64,000 nucleotides of DNA. It comes from Kitasatospora aureofaciens (GTDB taxonomy: Bacteria > Actinomycetota > Actinomycetes > Streptomycetales > Streptomycetaceae). Below the pieces are notes generated by a model. The model had not been told where the DNA came from. It made no database searches and was given only the letters and a program-made list of their open reading frames with translations. Of this stretch, positions 24,913-32,945 are shown piece by piece. Every line of letters begins with the position of its first letter. Position 1 is the first letter of the stretch. The stretch is from positions 124,001-188,000 of the forward strand of contig NZ_JAHTKP010000002.1 of the NCBI RefSeq assembly GCF_019192735.1, written 5' to 3'. Both the position numbers and the translations under genes were made by a program.

Positions 24913-25303
24913 AGGAGCATGCGGATGACGCAGGTGGGGCGGGACGAGTTGGCTGCGGCAAAGGCGGCCCGGCTGTCCAAGTTGGCTGTGCGGGAGTTGG
25001 ATCCGGCGGCCACTCATGGGTACGGCATTCGCTGGGATCCGGCGGCGCGTTGTTACCGCGTTCGCGATGAGCCGGCCGGCACGTGGCTGCGGGACGGCGA
25101 CGGAGCCATCCGGGCCTTCGTGCGGTTCGACGCCGCGAACAGTGAGTGGCGTCGGTTGCGGCGCGAGGACCTGGAAGCCCGGGTGCGGGAGGCGAACTGG
25201 TGGTCCCGGTGGAACTGATGGAGGTCCCTCGCGACGCGGCTCCCGTACCGGTTGGGGGTTGCGAGTCGTGCGCCGAACTGGCCGTCCGCGAGGCGGAATC
25301 CGC
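24913..25303. repeat. Cassette duplicate, copy 1 (identical tract)
   Basis: By eye these 391 bases are identical to 27276-27666, then divergence starts abruptly inside the second small gene. The tract covers the first small gene completely and about half of the second. Confidence 0.8.
24925..25218 (+). CDS. Small hydrophilic protein A, copy 1
   Basis: 97 residues beginning MTQVGRDELAAAKAARLSKL, no signal peptide or membrane helix. The centre has a compact motif HGYGIRWDPAARCYRVRD and W-L-R-D-G-D-G, then F-V-R-F-D and a basic/aromatic tail ending W-W-S-R-W-N. I choose ATG 24925, 7 nt after GAGGAG, over ATG 24919, 1 nt after it. The stop overlaps the next start (TGATG). The family is not recognised. 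The identical gene recurs at 27288, so the region has been copied or homogenised recently. Confidence 0.75.
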   Translation: MTQVGRDELAAAKAARLSKLAVRELDPAATHGYGIRWDPAARCYRVRDEPAGTWLRDGDGAIRAFVRFDAANSEWRRLRREDLEARVREANWWSRWN

Positions 25304-25379
25304 CGCCCGATTCGACTACTCCGGTGCCGTCGACGCCCGCGTCTTGATGCGCCGGCACCACGGGAGCGCGCACCGATGA
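25218..25379 (+). CDS. Small Cys-pair protein B, copy 1
   Basis: 53 residues starting MEVPRDAAPVPVGGCESCAEL. The ATG at 25218 shares its A with the stop of gene A, giving translational coupling. G-C-E-S-C is a C-x2-C pair, which could bind metal or form a disulfide; the rest is acidic then basic (ending RRHHGSAHR). Not recognised as a known family. The second copy at 27581 differs at one residue (Met to Leu) and several silent bases. Confidence 0.65.
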   Translation: MEVPRDAAPVPVGGCESCAELAVREAESAARFDYSGAVDARVLMRRHHGSAHR

Positions 25380-25495
25380 CGCGTGAATCGGCCGATGGCC
25401 GTCACCAACCACTCTTGGCTGCCTGCGCGGTGTCCGTCGCAGGAGCAGTGGTGCTCGCGGCGATGCTGCTGGCGCTCTGCTGCGCCGGTTTGTAG
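25376..25495 (+). CDS. Tiny single-span membrane peptide C, copy 1
   Basis: 39 residues, MTRESADGRHQPLLAACAVS then a hydrophobic helix to the C-terminus (AVVLAAMLLALCCAGL). The ATG overlaps the stop of gene B in ATGA. Three or four cysteines lie in the helix. Looks like a single-span membrane peptide with the N-terminus inside. A second copy at 27739 keeps the pattern with several changes. Function unknown; coupling to A and B suggests one complex. Confidence 0.6.
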   Translation: MTRESADGRHQPLLAACAVSVAGAVVLAAMLLALCCAGL

Positions 25496-25497
25496 GA

Positions 25498-25528
25498 GCT
25501 GCCGCCCCCGCCGCGCGGGGGCGGCAGC
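25498..25528 (+). terminator. Terminator hairpin after cassette 1
   Basis: Perfect 13-bp stem GCTGCCGCCCCCG (25498-25510) and CGGGGGCGGCAGC (25516-25528) with loop CCGCG, 3 nt after the last small gene. Confidence 0.85.
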
Positions 25529-25964
25529 ACCCCGTTCGGCTCTGGAAGGGAGTCCTGTGATCTCCGGAGGATTCAGCACCACCCGCGACACCCCCATCCA
25601 CGCGGCTCCCGGCCGATCGCCCCTGGCTCTTGTGCGTGGCGGCTCGGCGACGGTCCGCCTACGGCGGCTGCCGCCCAGGGTGGCAGCCGCCGACGAGATC
25701 GGGCAGGGTGATGCGGATGCGGCCGAAGGTGCGGCTCGTCATGGTGCGCTCGCCCTCGAATTGGGCCAGGCCCGCGCCAATGAGCGCGGGCCCGGCCGGT
25801 CGCGAGGCGTCGAGGAGGGAACCGGAGGGGCGCGCCATCGGCTGCGTCATCGAGTGCCGCTCGATGTACATCCCCGAACGGCCGATGTGATGGTGACTTG
25901 GCCTCCCTCACAGGCACTTTGCGGCGTACGCTCCCGGTAGACGTGACACCGCCCGGGAGTGGCC
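25529..25964. other. Stretch with no firm gene between cassettes
   Basis: Candidates only. A minus-strand frame of 70 codons (25871 to 25659) contains a protein-like segment SRTFGRIRITLPDLVGG but has a weak ribosome binding site. A plus-strand frame from GTG 25557 (after AAGGGAG) to 25940 starts plausibly but its later part has shadow-like composition. Neither was recognised. The right end must hold the promoter of the second XRE gene. Confidence 0.4.
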
Positions 25965-27188
25965 ATGAGCGAGATGCCGGCAGAACTAACGACAGGCGAG
26001 CGGATTCGGTTCCACCGCGAGCGAATTGGGATGAAGCGAGCGGTGCTGGCCGGGTTGGTGGGGCGTTCGGAGGGCTGGCTGAAGAAGATCGAGCAGGGTG
26101 AGCGTGAGCTTCGCAACCTGACGACGTTGGTCCGGATCGCGCAGGTGCTGCGGATGGACGACGTCGGTGCGCTCACTGGTACGCCTGGGGCTGTACCTGT
26201 CGGGACGTGGGGGAAGCTGTCGCACTCGGCGGTGCCTGCTCTGAGAGAGGCCGTCCACGCCGGTACCTTCCGGCGCCCGAACGACCTGCCGACGACGGTG
26301 GACGAGTTGGCCGGTCGGGTTCGCCAGACCTGGGCGCTTTGGCATGCGTCGCCGCACCAGCGGACGCAGGTCGGCGCGGTGCTGCCGGAACTGCTGCTGA
26401 CCTGCCACGCGACCGCAAGGGGTCGTGAAGGAGAAGAGCGCCGTCGGGCCTGCCGAATCCTCGTCGAGGCCTACGCGTTGGCCCAGATGTACGCGGCTCA
26501 CGTCACGGAGCCGGAACTGTACTGGGTGCTGGTCGACCGGGCTCGGATGGCGGCCGAAGAGTCCGACGACCCGGTCATGTTGGCGTTCTCTGCGTGGATC
26601 GCCGCGAACGGGCTGGCCAGCAGCGGCCACTCGGACGAATGCGTCAGGCTGTTGGCCGAAGCCGCCGACATGCTGCGGCCGCAGCTGGAGGGCGGGTCGG
26701 AGTTCCTGCGGGCGACGTTTGGGTCGATCGCCCTGAAAGCCGCAGTGACGCTGGCCGGGGACGGCCGGGAAGGCGATGCCTGGCGGTGGTTCGCCGAGGC
26801 TGAGCGGACGGCTCAACTCGCACCCGACTACTGGCATCCGTGGACCGCGTTCGGCACGGGGAACGTGGCCGTCCACGGTGTCACGATCGGCGTCGATCTG
26901 AAGACTCCCGGGGCTGCCCTCCGACGGGTTGCCGAGGTGGACCCGATAAGCGTTCCGAGCGTCGAGCGGCGGTCCCGACTGTTCGTGGACGCGGCCCGAT
27001 CGGAGTACGCGCGCCGTGAACCGGCAGGCGCGCTGCACTACTTGAAGCGGGCCTACGAGGTCTCGCCGGAGGGCGTGCGGTACGTGCCCGCCGGGCGCTC
27101 GCTGGTGGTCGAGCTCGCCCGCACGTCCAAGGGGCCGCTCCGGGGCGACGCTGTCGCCCTCGCCGAGGCGGTGGGCGTAGCGGCCTGA
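25965..27188 (+). CDS. XRE-family HTH regulator with C-terminal TPR-like repeats (copy 2)
   Basis: 407 residues with the same architecture as the regulator at 23609: helix-turn-helix GERIRFHRERIGMKRAVLAGLVGRSEGWLKKIEQGEREL (about residues 10-48) and a long helical domain (RRACRILVEAYALAQMYAAHV, EYARREPAGALHYLKRAYEVS). The two regulators are clearly related but well diverged, unlike their near-identical downstream cassettes. ATG 25965 has GGGAG 5 nt upstream; GTG 25959 overlaps that site. Probably controls the small genes and methyltransferase downstream. Confidence 0.8.
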   Translation: MSEMPAELTTGERIRFHRERIGMKRAVLAGLVGRSEGWLKKIEQGERELRNLTTLVRIAQVLRMDDVGALTGTPGAVPVGTWGKLSHSAVPALREAVHAGTFRRPNDLPTTVDELAGRVRQTWALWHASPHQRTQVGAVLPELLLTCHATARGREGEERRRACRILVEAYALAQMYAAHVTEPELYWVLVDRARMAAEESDDPVMLAFSAWIAANGLASSGHSDECVRLLAEAADMLRPQLEGGSEFLRATFGSIALKAAVTLAGDGREGDAWRWFAEAERTAQLAPDYWHPWTAFGTGNVAVHGVTIGVDLKTPGAALRRVAEVDPISVPSVERRSRLFVDAARSEYARREPAGALHYLKRAYEVSPEGVRYVPAGRSLVVELARTSKGPLRGDAVALAEAVGVAA

Positions 27189-27203
27189 AGATCAACAACA
27201 AGG

Positions 27204-27220
27204 TGCCCCATTTTGGGGCA
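27204..27220 (+). terminator. Small hairpin after XRE copy 2
   Basis: TGCCCCA (27204-27210), loop TTT, TGGGGCA (27214-27220), 15 nt after the regulator stop. Weak terminator candidate. Confidence 0.5.
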
Positions 27221-27234
27221 GTTGCCCCGCGTAC

Positions 27235-27266
27235 GAGCCCGTAACGTCGTGTGACGTTACGGGCTC
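27235..27266. promoter_or_regulatory. Perfect 14-bp inverted repeat before cassette 2
   Basis: GAGCCCGTAACGTC (27235-27248), loop GTGT, GACGTTACGGGCTC (27253-27266). It ends 21 nt before the cassette start. Position and conservation in both copies suggest an operator for the XRE regulators or a promoter-proximal RNA hairpin. Confidence 0.6.
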
Positions 27267-27275
27267 GGTGCGTAA

Positions 27276-27666
27276 AGGAGCATGCGGATGACGCAGGTGG
27301 GGCGGGACGAGTTGGCTGCGGCAAAGGCGGCCCGGCTGTCCAAGTTGGCTGTGCGGGAGTTGGATCCGGCGGCCACTCATGGGTACGGCATTCGCTGGGA
27401 TCCGGCGGCGCGTTGTTACCGCGTTCGCGATGAGCCGGCCGGCACGTGGCTGCGGGACGGCGACGGAGCCATCCGGGCCTTCGTGCGGTTCGACGCCGCG
27501 AACAGTGAGTGGCGTCGGTTGCGGCGCGAGGACCTGGAAGCCCGGGTGCGGGAGGCGAACTGGTGGTCCCGGTGGAACTGATGGAGGTCCCTCGCGACGC
27601 GGCTCCCGTACCGGTTGGGGGTTGCGAGTCGTGCGCCGAACTGGCCGTCCGCGAGGCGGAATCCGC
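27276..27666. repeat. Cassette duplicate, copy 2 (identical tract)
   Basis: Second copy of the 391-base tract at 24913-25303; see that entry. Sequence on either side differs between copies at roughly 10 percent or more. Confidence 0.8.
27288..27581 (+). CDS. Small hydrophilic protein A, copy 2
   Basis: 97 residues, identical in protein and DNA to the copy at 24925, including its ribosome binding site AGGAG. The same TGATG overlap links it to gene B. The family is not recognised. Because flanking and downstream sequence has diverged, gene conversion or strong constraint on this gene is more likely than a very recent simple duplication. Confidence 0.75.
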   Translation: MTQVGRDELAAAKAARLSKLAVRELDPAATHGYGIRWDPAARCYRVRDEPAGTWLRDGDGAIRAFVRFDAANSEWRRLRREDLEARVREANWWSRWN

Positions 27667-27742
27667 GGCCCGATTTGACTACTCCGGCGCCGTCGATGCC
27701 CGCGTCCTGCTGCGTCGGCACCACGGGAGCGCGCACCGATGA
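27581..27742 (+). CDS. Small Cys-pair protein B, copy 2
   Basis: 53 residues, as at 25218 except Leu for Met near residue 44. The C-x2-C pair is kept. The 5' half is base-identical to copy 1, while the 3' half carries scattered third-position changes, marking the edge of the homogenised tract. Stop overlaps the start of the next gene. Confidence 0.65.
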   Translation: MEVPRDAAPVPVGGCESCAELAVREAESAARFDYSGAVDARVLLRRHHGSAHR

Positions 27743-27858
27743 GGCGTGAATCGGCCGATGGCCGTCACCAATCGCTATTCGCCGCCTGCGCGGTGTCGGT
27801 CGCGGGGGCAGTCGTGCTCGCGGCAATGCTGCTGGCGCTCTGCTGCGCCGGCCCATAG
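27739..27858 (+). CDS. Tiny single-span membrane peptide C, copy 2
   Basis: 39 residues, MRRESADGRHQSLFAACAVS followed by the same hydrophobic Cys-containing helix as copy 1 and a final Gly-Pro. ATGA overlap with gene B. Changes relative to copy 1 preserve the frame and hydrophobicity, evidence that the frame is really translated. Confidence 0.6.
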   Translation: MRRESADGRHQSLFAACAVSVAGAVVLAAMLLALCCAGP

Positions 27859-27909
27859 GGGCGGCGCAGCACCGAACAACCCTGCCAGCCAACACGAGGA
27901 GACAGCAGC

Positions 27910-27978
27910 ATGGCCACTCCATCACCTTCGCCCCCGCAGCCCGAGCGACCGCCGACCCCCAGGCCGCCGGACCGGTAG
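27910..27978 (+). CDS. 22-residue proline-rich peptide
   Basis: ATG preceded by GAGGAG at 9 nt, so translation is credible despite its length. Ten of 22 residues are proline (begins MATPSPSPPQPERPP, ends PRPPDR). No signal peptide. Present only in the second cassette. It may be a leader-type peptide, a coupling ORF or a real small product. Confidence 0.5.
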   Translation: MATPSPSPPQPERPPTPRPPDR

Positions 27979-28019
27979 ATCCCACCAGCTAGAACTGACG
28001 CGTCAAGAGGAGAAGCACA

Positions 28020-28172
28020 ATGGGCAAGCACGGCGGAGGATCCGGCAACGATGGGCCCGGCAAGGCGGGCGGAGGCAAGGGCGGTGGACACTCCGGGAAG
28101 CCGGACACCGCGCCGCACGACGGCAAGCGGGACGCGCCGCCCACCAACCTGCCCAAGCCGTCGAAGCGTTGA
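28020..28172 (+). CDS. 50-residue Gly/Lys-rich peptide
   Basis: ATG preceded by AGAGGAG at about 8 nt. The first half is very Gly-rich (MGKHGGGSGNDGPGKAGGGK), the second Asp/Pro/Lys-rich (ending NLPKPSKR); no Cys, no aromatic residue, no hydrophobic stretch. It ends 13 nt before the methyltransferase start, so the two are co-transcribed. GKHG tails occur in some ATP-grasp-modified RiPP precursors, a weak similarity. Could be a substrate of the methyltransferase; unproven. Confidence 0.6.
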   Translation: MGKHGGGSGNDGPGKAGGGKGGGHSGKPDTAPHDGKRDAPPTNLPKPSKR

Positions 28173-28185
28173 GGGGAGTGCGTGC

Positions 28186-29274
28186 ATGAACTGGGACACC
28201 TTGGCTGACGGCCTCCGGGAGTCCGGGGCCTTGTCGGCCGACTGGGAATCGACATTCCGTGCTGTGCCGCGCCGGCTGTTCGTGCCGGACCGGATTCACC
28301 ACCAGGGCGAGTGGATCGACCGGAATGAACACCCCGTCCAGTGGTACGAGTTGGTCGGATCCGACCTCCCGCTCGTCACCCAGCTGGATGAGGACGGCAC
28401 GACGCCGTCCTCATCCAGCTCGATGCCCACCGTTGTGGCGCAGATGCTGCGGCACCTCGATGTCCAAGAAGGCATGCGCGTGCTCGACGTCGGCACCGGT
28501 ACGGGGTGGACGGCCGGCCTGCTGGCCCACCGGCTCGGGGCGGAGAACATCACCACGGTCGAAGTGGACCCTCATCTAGCCGACGAGGCTCGCCGTCGGC
28601 TCGTAGCAAATCAGCTGCCAGTTAGGGTTGTTGTCGGTGACGGCGCGCTCGGCGATGCGCCGAGCGCGCCGTACGACCGGGTGCACGTCACTGCGGCCGT
28701 GCAACGCGTCCCCGGTGCGCTGATCGAGCAGACGGTGCCCGGCGGCATCATCGTGGTCCCCTACGGCGCGCCGTTCTGCAATGGTGGGCTGCTGAAGCTC
28801 ACCGTCGCCGAGGACGGCCGCTCCGCGAGCGGGCCGTTCGTGGAGGACGTCGCGTTCATGTGGGTGCGCGACCAGCGGCCGGAGAGTGGGGAGTTCGAGA
28901 TCGAGAACGTCCGGCACGGCCCGTCGGAACTCGACCCCGCCGCCGTGGCCGAGCACACCAACGCGGCCTTCGCGATCGGCCTGCGACTGCCGGGACTGTT
29001 CCGGCAGGAGGCGTGGGCGGGCTACGACCGGTTCGGTACTGGCCGGTTCGAGGTCTGGGACGGAGTGTCGTACGCCCACTGCCGCCTCGCCGACTGGGAC
29101 GGCAAGCATGCGGTGTCGCAGTCCGGGCCCCGCACCCTGTGGGACGAGGTGACGGCCGCGCACGCGTGGTGGCAGCGACAGGGCGCACCCGGGCTCCACC
29201 GGTTCGGCCCGACGGTCACCGTTGAGGGCGAGCAGCGGGTGTGGCTGGACGAGCCCGACTGCGTGATCGGCTGA
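28186..29274 (+). CDS. PCMT-like SAM methyltransferase (TIGR04188-like)
   Basis: 362 residues. The N-terminus resembles the methyltransferases of ATP-grasp peptide maturase systems and the protein-isoaspartate methyltransferase family: FRAVPRRLFVPDRIH, then SDLPLVTQLDEDG, SSSSSMPTVVAQML, motif I as VLDVGTGTGWTAGLLAHRLG, the acidic end of strand 2 in VEVDPHLADEA, and GDGALG with APYDRVHVTAAVQRVP. A C-terminal half (about 215-362) is specific. It should transfer a methyl group to an aspartate or isoaspartate side chain, often to allow aminosuccinimide formation. No ATP-grasp ligase is adjacent. It ends the second cassette operon and is followed by a strong terminator. Confidence 0.8.
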   Translation: MNWDTLADGLRESGALSADWESTFRAVPRRLFVPDRIHHQGEWIDRNEHPVQWYELVGSDLPLVTQLDEDGTTPSSSSSMPTVVAQMLRHLDVQEGMRVLDVGTGTGWTAGLLAHRLGAENITTVEVDPHLADEARRRLVANQLPVRVVVGDGALGDAPSAPYDRVHVTAAVQRVPGALIEQTVPGGIIVVPYGAPFCNGGLLKLTVAEDGRSASGPFVEDVAFMWVRDQRPESGEFEIENVRHGPSELDPAAVAEHTNAAFAIGLRLPGLFRQEAWAGYDRFGTGRFEVWDGVSYAHCRLADWDGKHAVSQSGPRTLWDEVTAAHAWWQRQGAPGLHRFGPTVTVEGEQRVWLDEPDCVIG

Positions 29275-29286
29275 CGAGTGGTGGAA

Positions 29287-29485
29287 GGCGCGCCCCGGGC
29301 TCTCGGAGCCCGGGGCGCGCTGGGTGGTGTGCGCTTGCGCCGACCGAATTGGGTGATATGGAACAGAGTTTGACGAATCACTACGGTGAACATTGCGGCG
29401 TGGGCGTGCGGTTGATCGCTTGGTGCACGGCAAATGGTGAGCCCGGGCGGTGAGTCCAACGCCCCTGGGGCATGGCGCCAGGAGC
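29287..29485. repeat. Direct repeat R, copy 1 (terminator plus leader)
   Basis: Starts with a perfect 15-bp hairpin GCGCGCCCCGGGCTC/GAGCCCGGGGCGCGC (29288-29320), the terminator of the methyltransferase operon, then a leader with GTGTGCGCTTGCGCCG, GGGTGAT, AGTTTGACG and GGCGCCAGGAG. The same elements in the same order occupy 33720-33941, where they lead into an HTH gene. Here, homology ends at CTAAT, right where that gene's start codon would be, and no gene follows. Confidence 0.75.
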
Positions 29486-29734
29486 TAATAACCACTCAGC
29501 CGGCACGGACACCGCAACATCGCCGCCGGCCTCTGCCACGTCTCCTGCGGCCCCTTCAACCGGCCACTCGATCTCCTGGACACCCCCCTGACTTCCAGCC
29601 CGTCCACAAGATCACCGGAACTTTTGAAACGCCCCTGCCTGCGGGATTGAGCGCATCAGTCTCCTGTTGCAAGCCAACGCATGGGAACCTATGGTGATCG
29701 TACGTATGCGTTTAGTTACAAAACGGAGGCGATA
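29486..29734. other. Gene-free stretch at the left edge of the inserted segment
   Basis: No convincing gene. A short plus-strand frame reads GHRNIAAGLCHVSCGPFNRP-like text that looks like degraded coding sequence, possibly from a mobile element, but I cannot name the family. The end near 29690-29734 is A/T-richer and probably holds the promoter of the next operon. Confidence 0.4.
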
Positions 29735-30115
29735 GTGGCCAGCCAAGCGAGGAATCCCAGGGGGGCGCTCCCGCGGTTCGAGGAGGCCGAGGGGCTCGGA
29801 CCGCAGGACGCGACATTCGTCCAGGATCTGATCGCGGTCCTGGAGAAGCACGGCAACCTGGAGCGCTTCGGCCTGTGCCTACTGCACGACCACTTTCCCC
29901 TGGCTGCGGACGAGATCCTGGTCGAGACGAACGATACCGAGGCGCGCACCCTCCATACTCGCGTAGAGAAGGCGAACCAGACCACACACAGCAAGCCCAC
30001 CCAGTGGCGCTTCCTCCCGAGCGTCCACCACTCACGCCGCGCAGAGTTCGCCAGCGACCCCTATGAGGTCGTCCTGCTGTGCGACCCTTACAGCGGATGC
30101 CCGCCCCGGAAATGA
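29735..30115 (+). CDS. 126-residue conserved-looking cytosolic protein
   Basis: GTG start with GGAGG 6 nt upstream; ATG 29681 in frame lacks a site. No signal or membrane helix. The centre, FGLCLLHDHFPLAADEILVETNDTEARTLHTR, resembles a recurrent actinobacterial small-protein pattern (L-H-D-H-F ... D-E-x-L-V-E ... R-T-L) of unknown function, with a Cys-containing C-terminus (L-C-D-P-Y-S-G-C). Its stop overlaps the start of the large membrane protein in ATGA, so they form one operon. Base composition is lower in GC than the surroundings. Confidence 0.7.
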   Translation: MASQARNPRGALPRFEEAEGLGPQDATFVQDLIAVLEKHGNLERFGLCLLHDHFPLAADEILVETNDTEARTLHTRVEKANQTTHSKPTQWRFLPSVHHSRRAEFASDPYEVVLLCDPYSGCPPRK

Positions 30116-32670
30116 CTGCCCTGGCATGGCGGTGGATCGCGCTCGCCTTCGCGATGCTCGGGTGGTGGGGAGCGCAACCGACACAGGCGTACGCCGCCGA
30201 TACGGTTAATTGTCCAACCCAGCAACTCAACAAGAACACCAAGCTCATCTTCATTAAACACTATCCGGATTTCGTCGAGATTCGGCAGACGACAATCATC
30301 AAGGTGTCGGAACAGCCGGGGGGGTTCACGGACGACCTGATGTTCGGCGCAGATACGGCAAGGTACCGAAATGCCATGTACTGCCTGCTGCGCGGGAACA
30401 GTGCGTCGCAGGTGATGTTCGACAAGTGGCATCCAGAGTGGCGATCCACCAGCTCCCAGGTGACCAATGACGACCACATGGTGACGGTTCAATACGAGTC
30501 ATGGAATTTAATCAATGGCTCTGGTGAATTCGAAGTCGGCCCGTGGCTAGTTGAAGTCAGACCAGGTCAGGCTTGGGAAGCCACCCTTCACTCACCAGAC
30601 ACGCCGGGCGCTCTGCGTGGAGACGCCTCATGGGAGTCGATCGAGGTCAATCCGGGCGGCCTGGAAATCAGCGACGCCTCTGTGGCGTCGAGCACAAATG
30701 AAGACGGCAGTAGAAGATGGCCCTCAGGGAGCCCGGACATTAAGGTCAAAGTGGTGCCACCATGGGCTCTGGTGCCGAGTGGCCACGCCGCCTGGATCGT
30801 GTCTCTGGGCCTCGTCTCCTGGTGGATCTGCGCCTCGGCCGTGATCGCAGTGTCGGTATGGCGTTTCAAGAAAACCGTCAAAAGTCCTGATGGGGGGGAC
30901 ACCAGCGCTTTAGCTAAAACGGCTTTGGAGTGGGCGGCACTGAGTGCAGCCCTTGGCTTGACGTTGCTTCTGCTGCTCCATCCCTCTGCCGCCGCAAATC
31001 GTTGGCGTGCCCTCATTGGAATTTCGTCGGGTCTTATTTTGGTCCTTCTCGCGCACCCTTGGCTCCCGTTGGCGCACGGCTCCGACGACAGAGGGCGAAG
31101 GAAAGCGGTGCTCAACGCCACCTTGACAGCAGCGACGATCGGCCTGCTGGTGATCCTGGTTCCCGACCTTTTCAACCTCTCGCCGCAACTCATGCCCGAA
31201 GCCTCACCTCCGGCTACCGGAATTATCGGGCTGGCCCTATTGGACCTTTCCATGGTGTGGCTGTGGCTGGCGGCGATTGTCGCATGGGCCTGGTGTTTTG
31301 TGCGAGAAGGAGAGCTGGGCGAGTTCTTGGGCGGAGGCGAGTCTGAGCATTCCGAATCCTTGGGCGGAGGAAAGCCTGAGCATCGCCTCCGCCCTATGGC
31401 TGCAATCGGAGCCGCGCTCTTCGTGGCCGCAGTCGTGGTGGTGGCCTGCCGATGGCTGTCCTTTCACCTCGCGTGGGAACGTGCCAACTGGGCGGGGAAA
31501 GCAAGCATGCGTTTCGGCACTGATTACAGACGTGCCCTGAGTCAGCAACTCGCAGAGTTCGCATCCAGAGGCCCCCAATGGGTGTACAGCTATACGTGGG
31601 TGCTGGCGGGAATGGCACTTGTAGCGCTACTCCATCTTAGCTTCACTAAACAAGAAACCCTCGAGCTCAGGCGGCCGGAAAAGGTGGATCTGCTGCTGGT
31701 AACCGCCATCTTCGCCATCGTCGTAGCGTTGAGGGGGGTCATGTTTGCAGGACACTCGGCAGCGGTGTACGGCCTCTGGCTACCTCTGAATATGGTCGCA
31801 CTCTACGCCACGGTGAAGGTGGGGTGTCGATGGTCGGTGCTGTACCGAGCGAACCGAAGAGCGGAGGAGGACTGCGTCGTAAAAGAGCTGAGCGGACCGA
31901 AAGGCTACGGCGGCCTGATGGAGAAGGCGCGGAGCTGCCACGATCAGCTCCACCGGCTGCACCTCCTTGATCGCGGACACGGGGAGGAGACCTCGCGAGA
32001 CCAACTGGAGCAAGAACTGCGCAAGCTGCACCATTGGCTGTCTGAGGGACGCAGCCACGACTGCCTACCGGACGAGGTATCCGTCGTAGACGTCGCCCTC
32101 AGCTTGGGACCAGATCAGTCTTGCTGGGGCAACGCGCGCAAGGCCGCCTGCTGGGCCGCCATCTTCGGAATTCTCCCAAGCGTAGTCACCACCTGGTATG
32201 AGAACGTGCACGATGCCGAGCAGTGGACGTTTACGCTCAACTCACCCACAGGCATCCCGGATACGGTCGGAGTGTTCCTGGCACAAGAGATCTCTTTCGC
32301 CGGTGCAGGACTGGTCCTGGGGGCGTTGTGGCGTCTACTGCCCGGAGAGCGCGGCCCGATGCGAGCGTTCAGCCTGTTCATCGCCTGGCTCGTCCCCATC
32401 GGCGTAGTCGCGGGCATCGCGCCCGGCCTCGTTGTCGGCGCGGAATTGTACAGGGCACTCCTCAGGGCCCTCCTGATGCTCATGGTGCTGACAGTGACGA
32501 GCATGTGGATGGACACCGATACCTTCCATCTCGAGCGGCACGTTTGGTCAAATCGCCTCAGCCTGCTGGTGTCGATCTATCAGGTGCACGGCCTCTCCGG
32601 ACAGATCGCCTACCTGACCGCCCAGATGGTGGCTGTGCTGACGATCTGGCAGCAAATCAGCGGAATATGA
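30112..32670 (+). CDS. Large multi-span membrane protein (DUF6185-like)
   Basis: 852 residues from ATG 30112, which places a signal-type helix (MTALAWRWIALAFAMLGWWG) at the N-terminus; GTG 30079 and ATG 30097 are alternatives. Residues about 30-225 form an extracytoplasmic, probably beta-rich domain with two cysteines. Beyond residue 225 are about 12-14 hydrophobic helices in two groups, separated by a cytosolic charged helical region (about 580-660). I recall similar actinobacterial proteins as DUF6185, not verified. Leu133 (30508) and Leu267 (30910) are TTA codons, so translation should depend on the bldA tRNA. Codon use is less GC-rich than neighbours. Function unknown; membrane sensor or export component are possible. 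Confidence 0.75.
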   Translation: MTALAWRWIALAFAMLGWWGAQPTQAYAADTVNCPTQQLNKNTKLIFIKHYPDFVEIRQTTIIKVSEQPGGFTDDLMFGADTARYRNAMYCLLRGNSASQVMFDKWHPEWRSTSSQVTNDDHMVTVQYESWNLINGSGEFEVGPWLVEVRPGQAWEATLHSPDTPGALRGDASWESIEVNPGGLEISDASVASSTNEDGSRRWPSGSPDIKVKVVPPWALVPSGHAAWIVSLGLVSWWICASAVIAVSVWRFKKTVKSPDGGDTSALAKTALEWAALSAALGLTLLLLLHPSAAANRWRALIGISSGLILVLLAHPWLPLAHGSDDRGRRKAVLNATLTAATIGLLVILVPDLFNLSPQLMPEASPPATGIIGLALLDLSMVWLWLAAIVAWAWCFVREGELGEFLGGGESEHSESLGGGKPEHRLRPMAAIGAALFVAAVVVVACRWLSFHLAWERANWAGKASMRFGTDYRRALSQQLAEFASRGPQWVYSYTWVLAGMALVALLHLSFTKQETLELRRPEKVDLLLVTAIFAIVVALRGVMFAGHSAAVYGLWLPLNMVALYATVKVGCRWSVLYRANRRAEEDCVVKELSGPKGYGGLMEKARSCHDQLHRLHLLDRGHGEETSRDQLEQELRKLHHWLSEGRSHDCLPDEVSVVDVALSLGPDQSCWGNARKAACWAAIFGILPSVVTTWYENVHDAEQWTFTLNSPTGIPDTVGVFLAQEISFAGAGLVLGALWRLLPGERGPMRAFSLFIAWLVPIGVVAGIAPGLVVGAELYRALLRALLMLMVLTVTSMWMDTDTFHLERHVWSNRLSLLVSIYQVHGLSGQIAYLTAQMVAVLTIWQQISGI

Positions 32671-32711
32671 ATCCCAGGTCGACCCCTATGAGCTCGTGAC
32701 ACGATCTTGTT

Positions 32712-32732
32712 GATGGCCGCAGATCGGCCATC
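32712..32732 (+). terminator. Weak hairpin after the large membrane gene
   Basis: GATGGCC (32712-32718) and GGCCATC (32726-32732) with a 7-nt loop, 41 nt after the stop. Confidence 0.45.
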
Positions 32733-32945
32733 GTCTGTTCGTCAGTGGGCTGCGGTGGCAGGCTGTTCTGGCAGACTCGACCGCATGCCGAGCAGCTTCC
32801 AAGTGTGGCGCCGACCAATGCCGCCGATCCCATGCACGAGTACGCGACGCTCTATCCCGAGGTGGTGAGGGCTGGTTCGGTGCAGAACGCTCTCCAGGCG
32901 GTGGCCGATCGTGCGGGCCACGGGCTTCCGGTTGAGCTGACGTCT

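Noticed and set aside
25383..25940. Plus-strand frame between the two cassettes
   Set aside because: Its later portion looks like a shadow and a competing minus-strand frame exists; neither could be supported.
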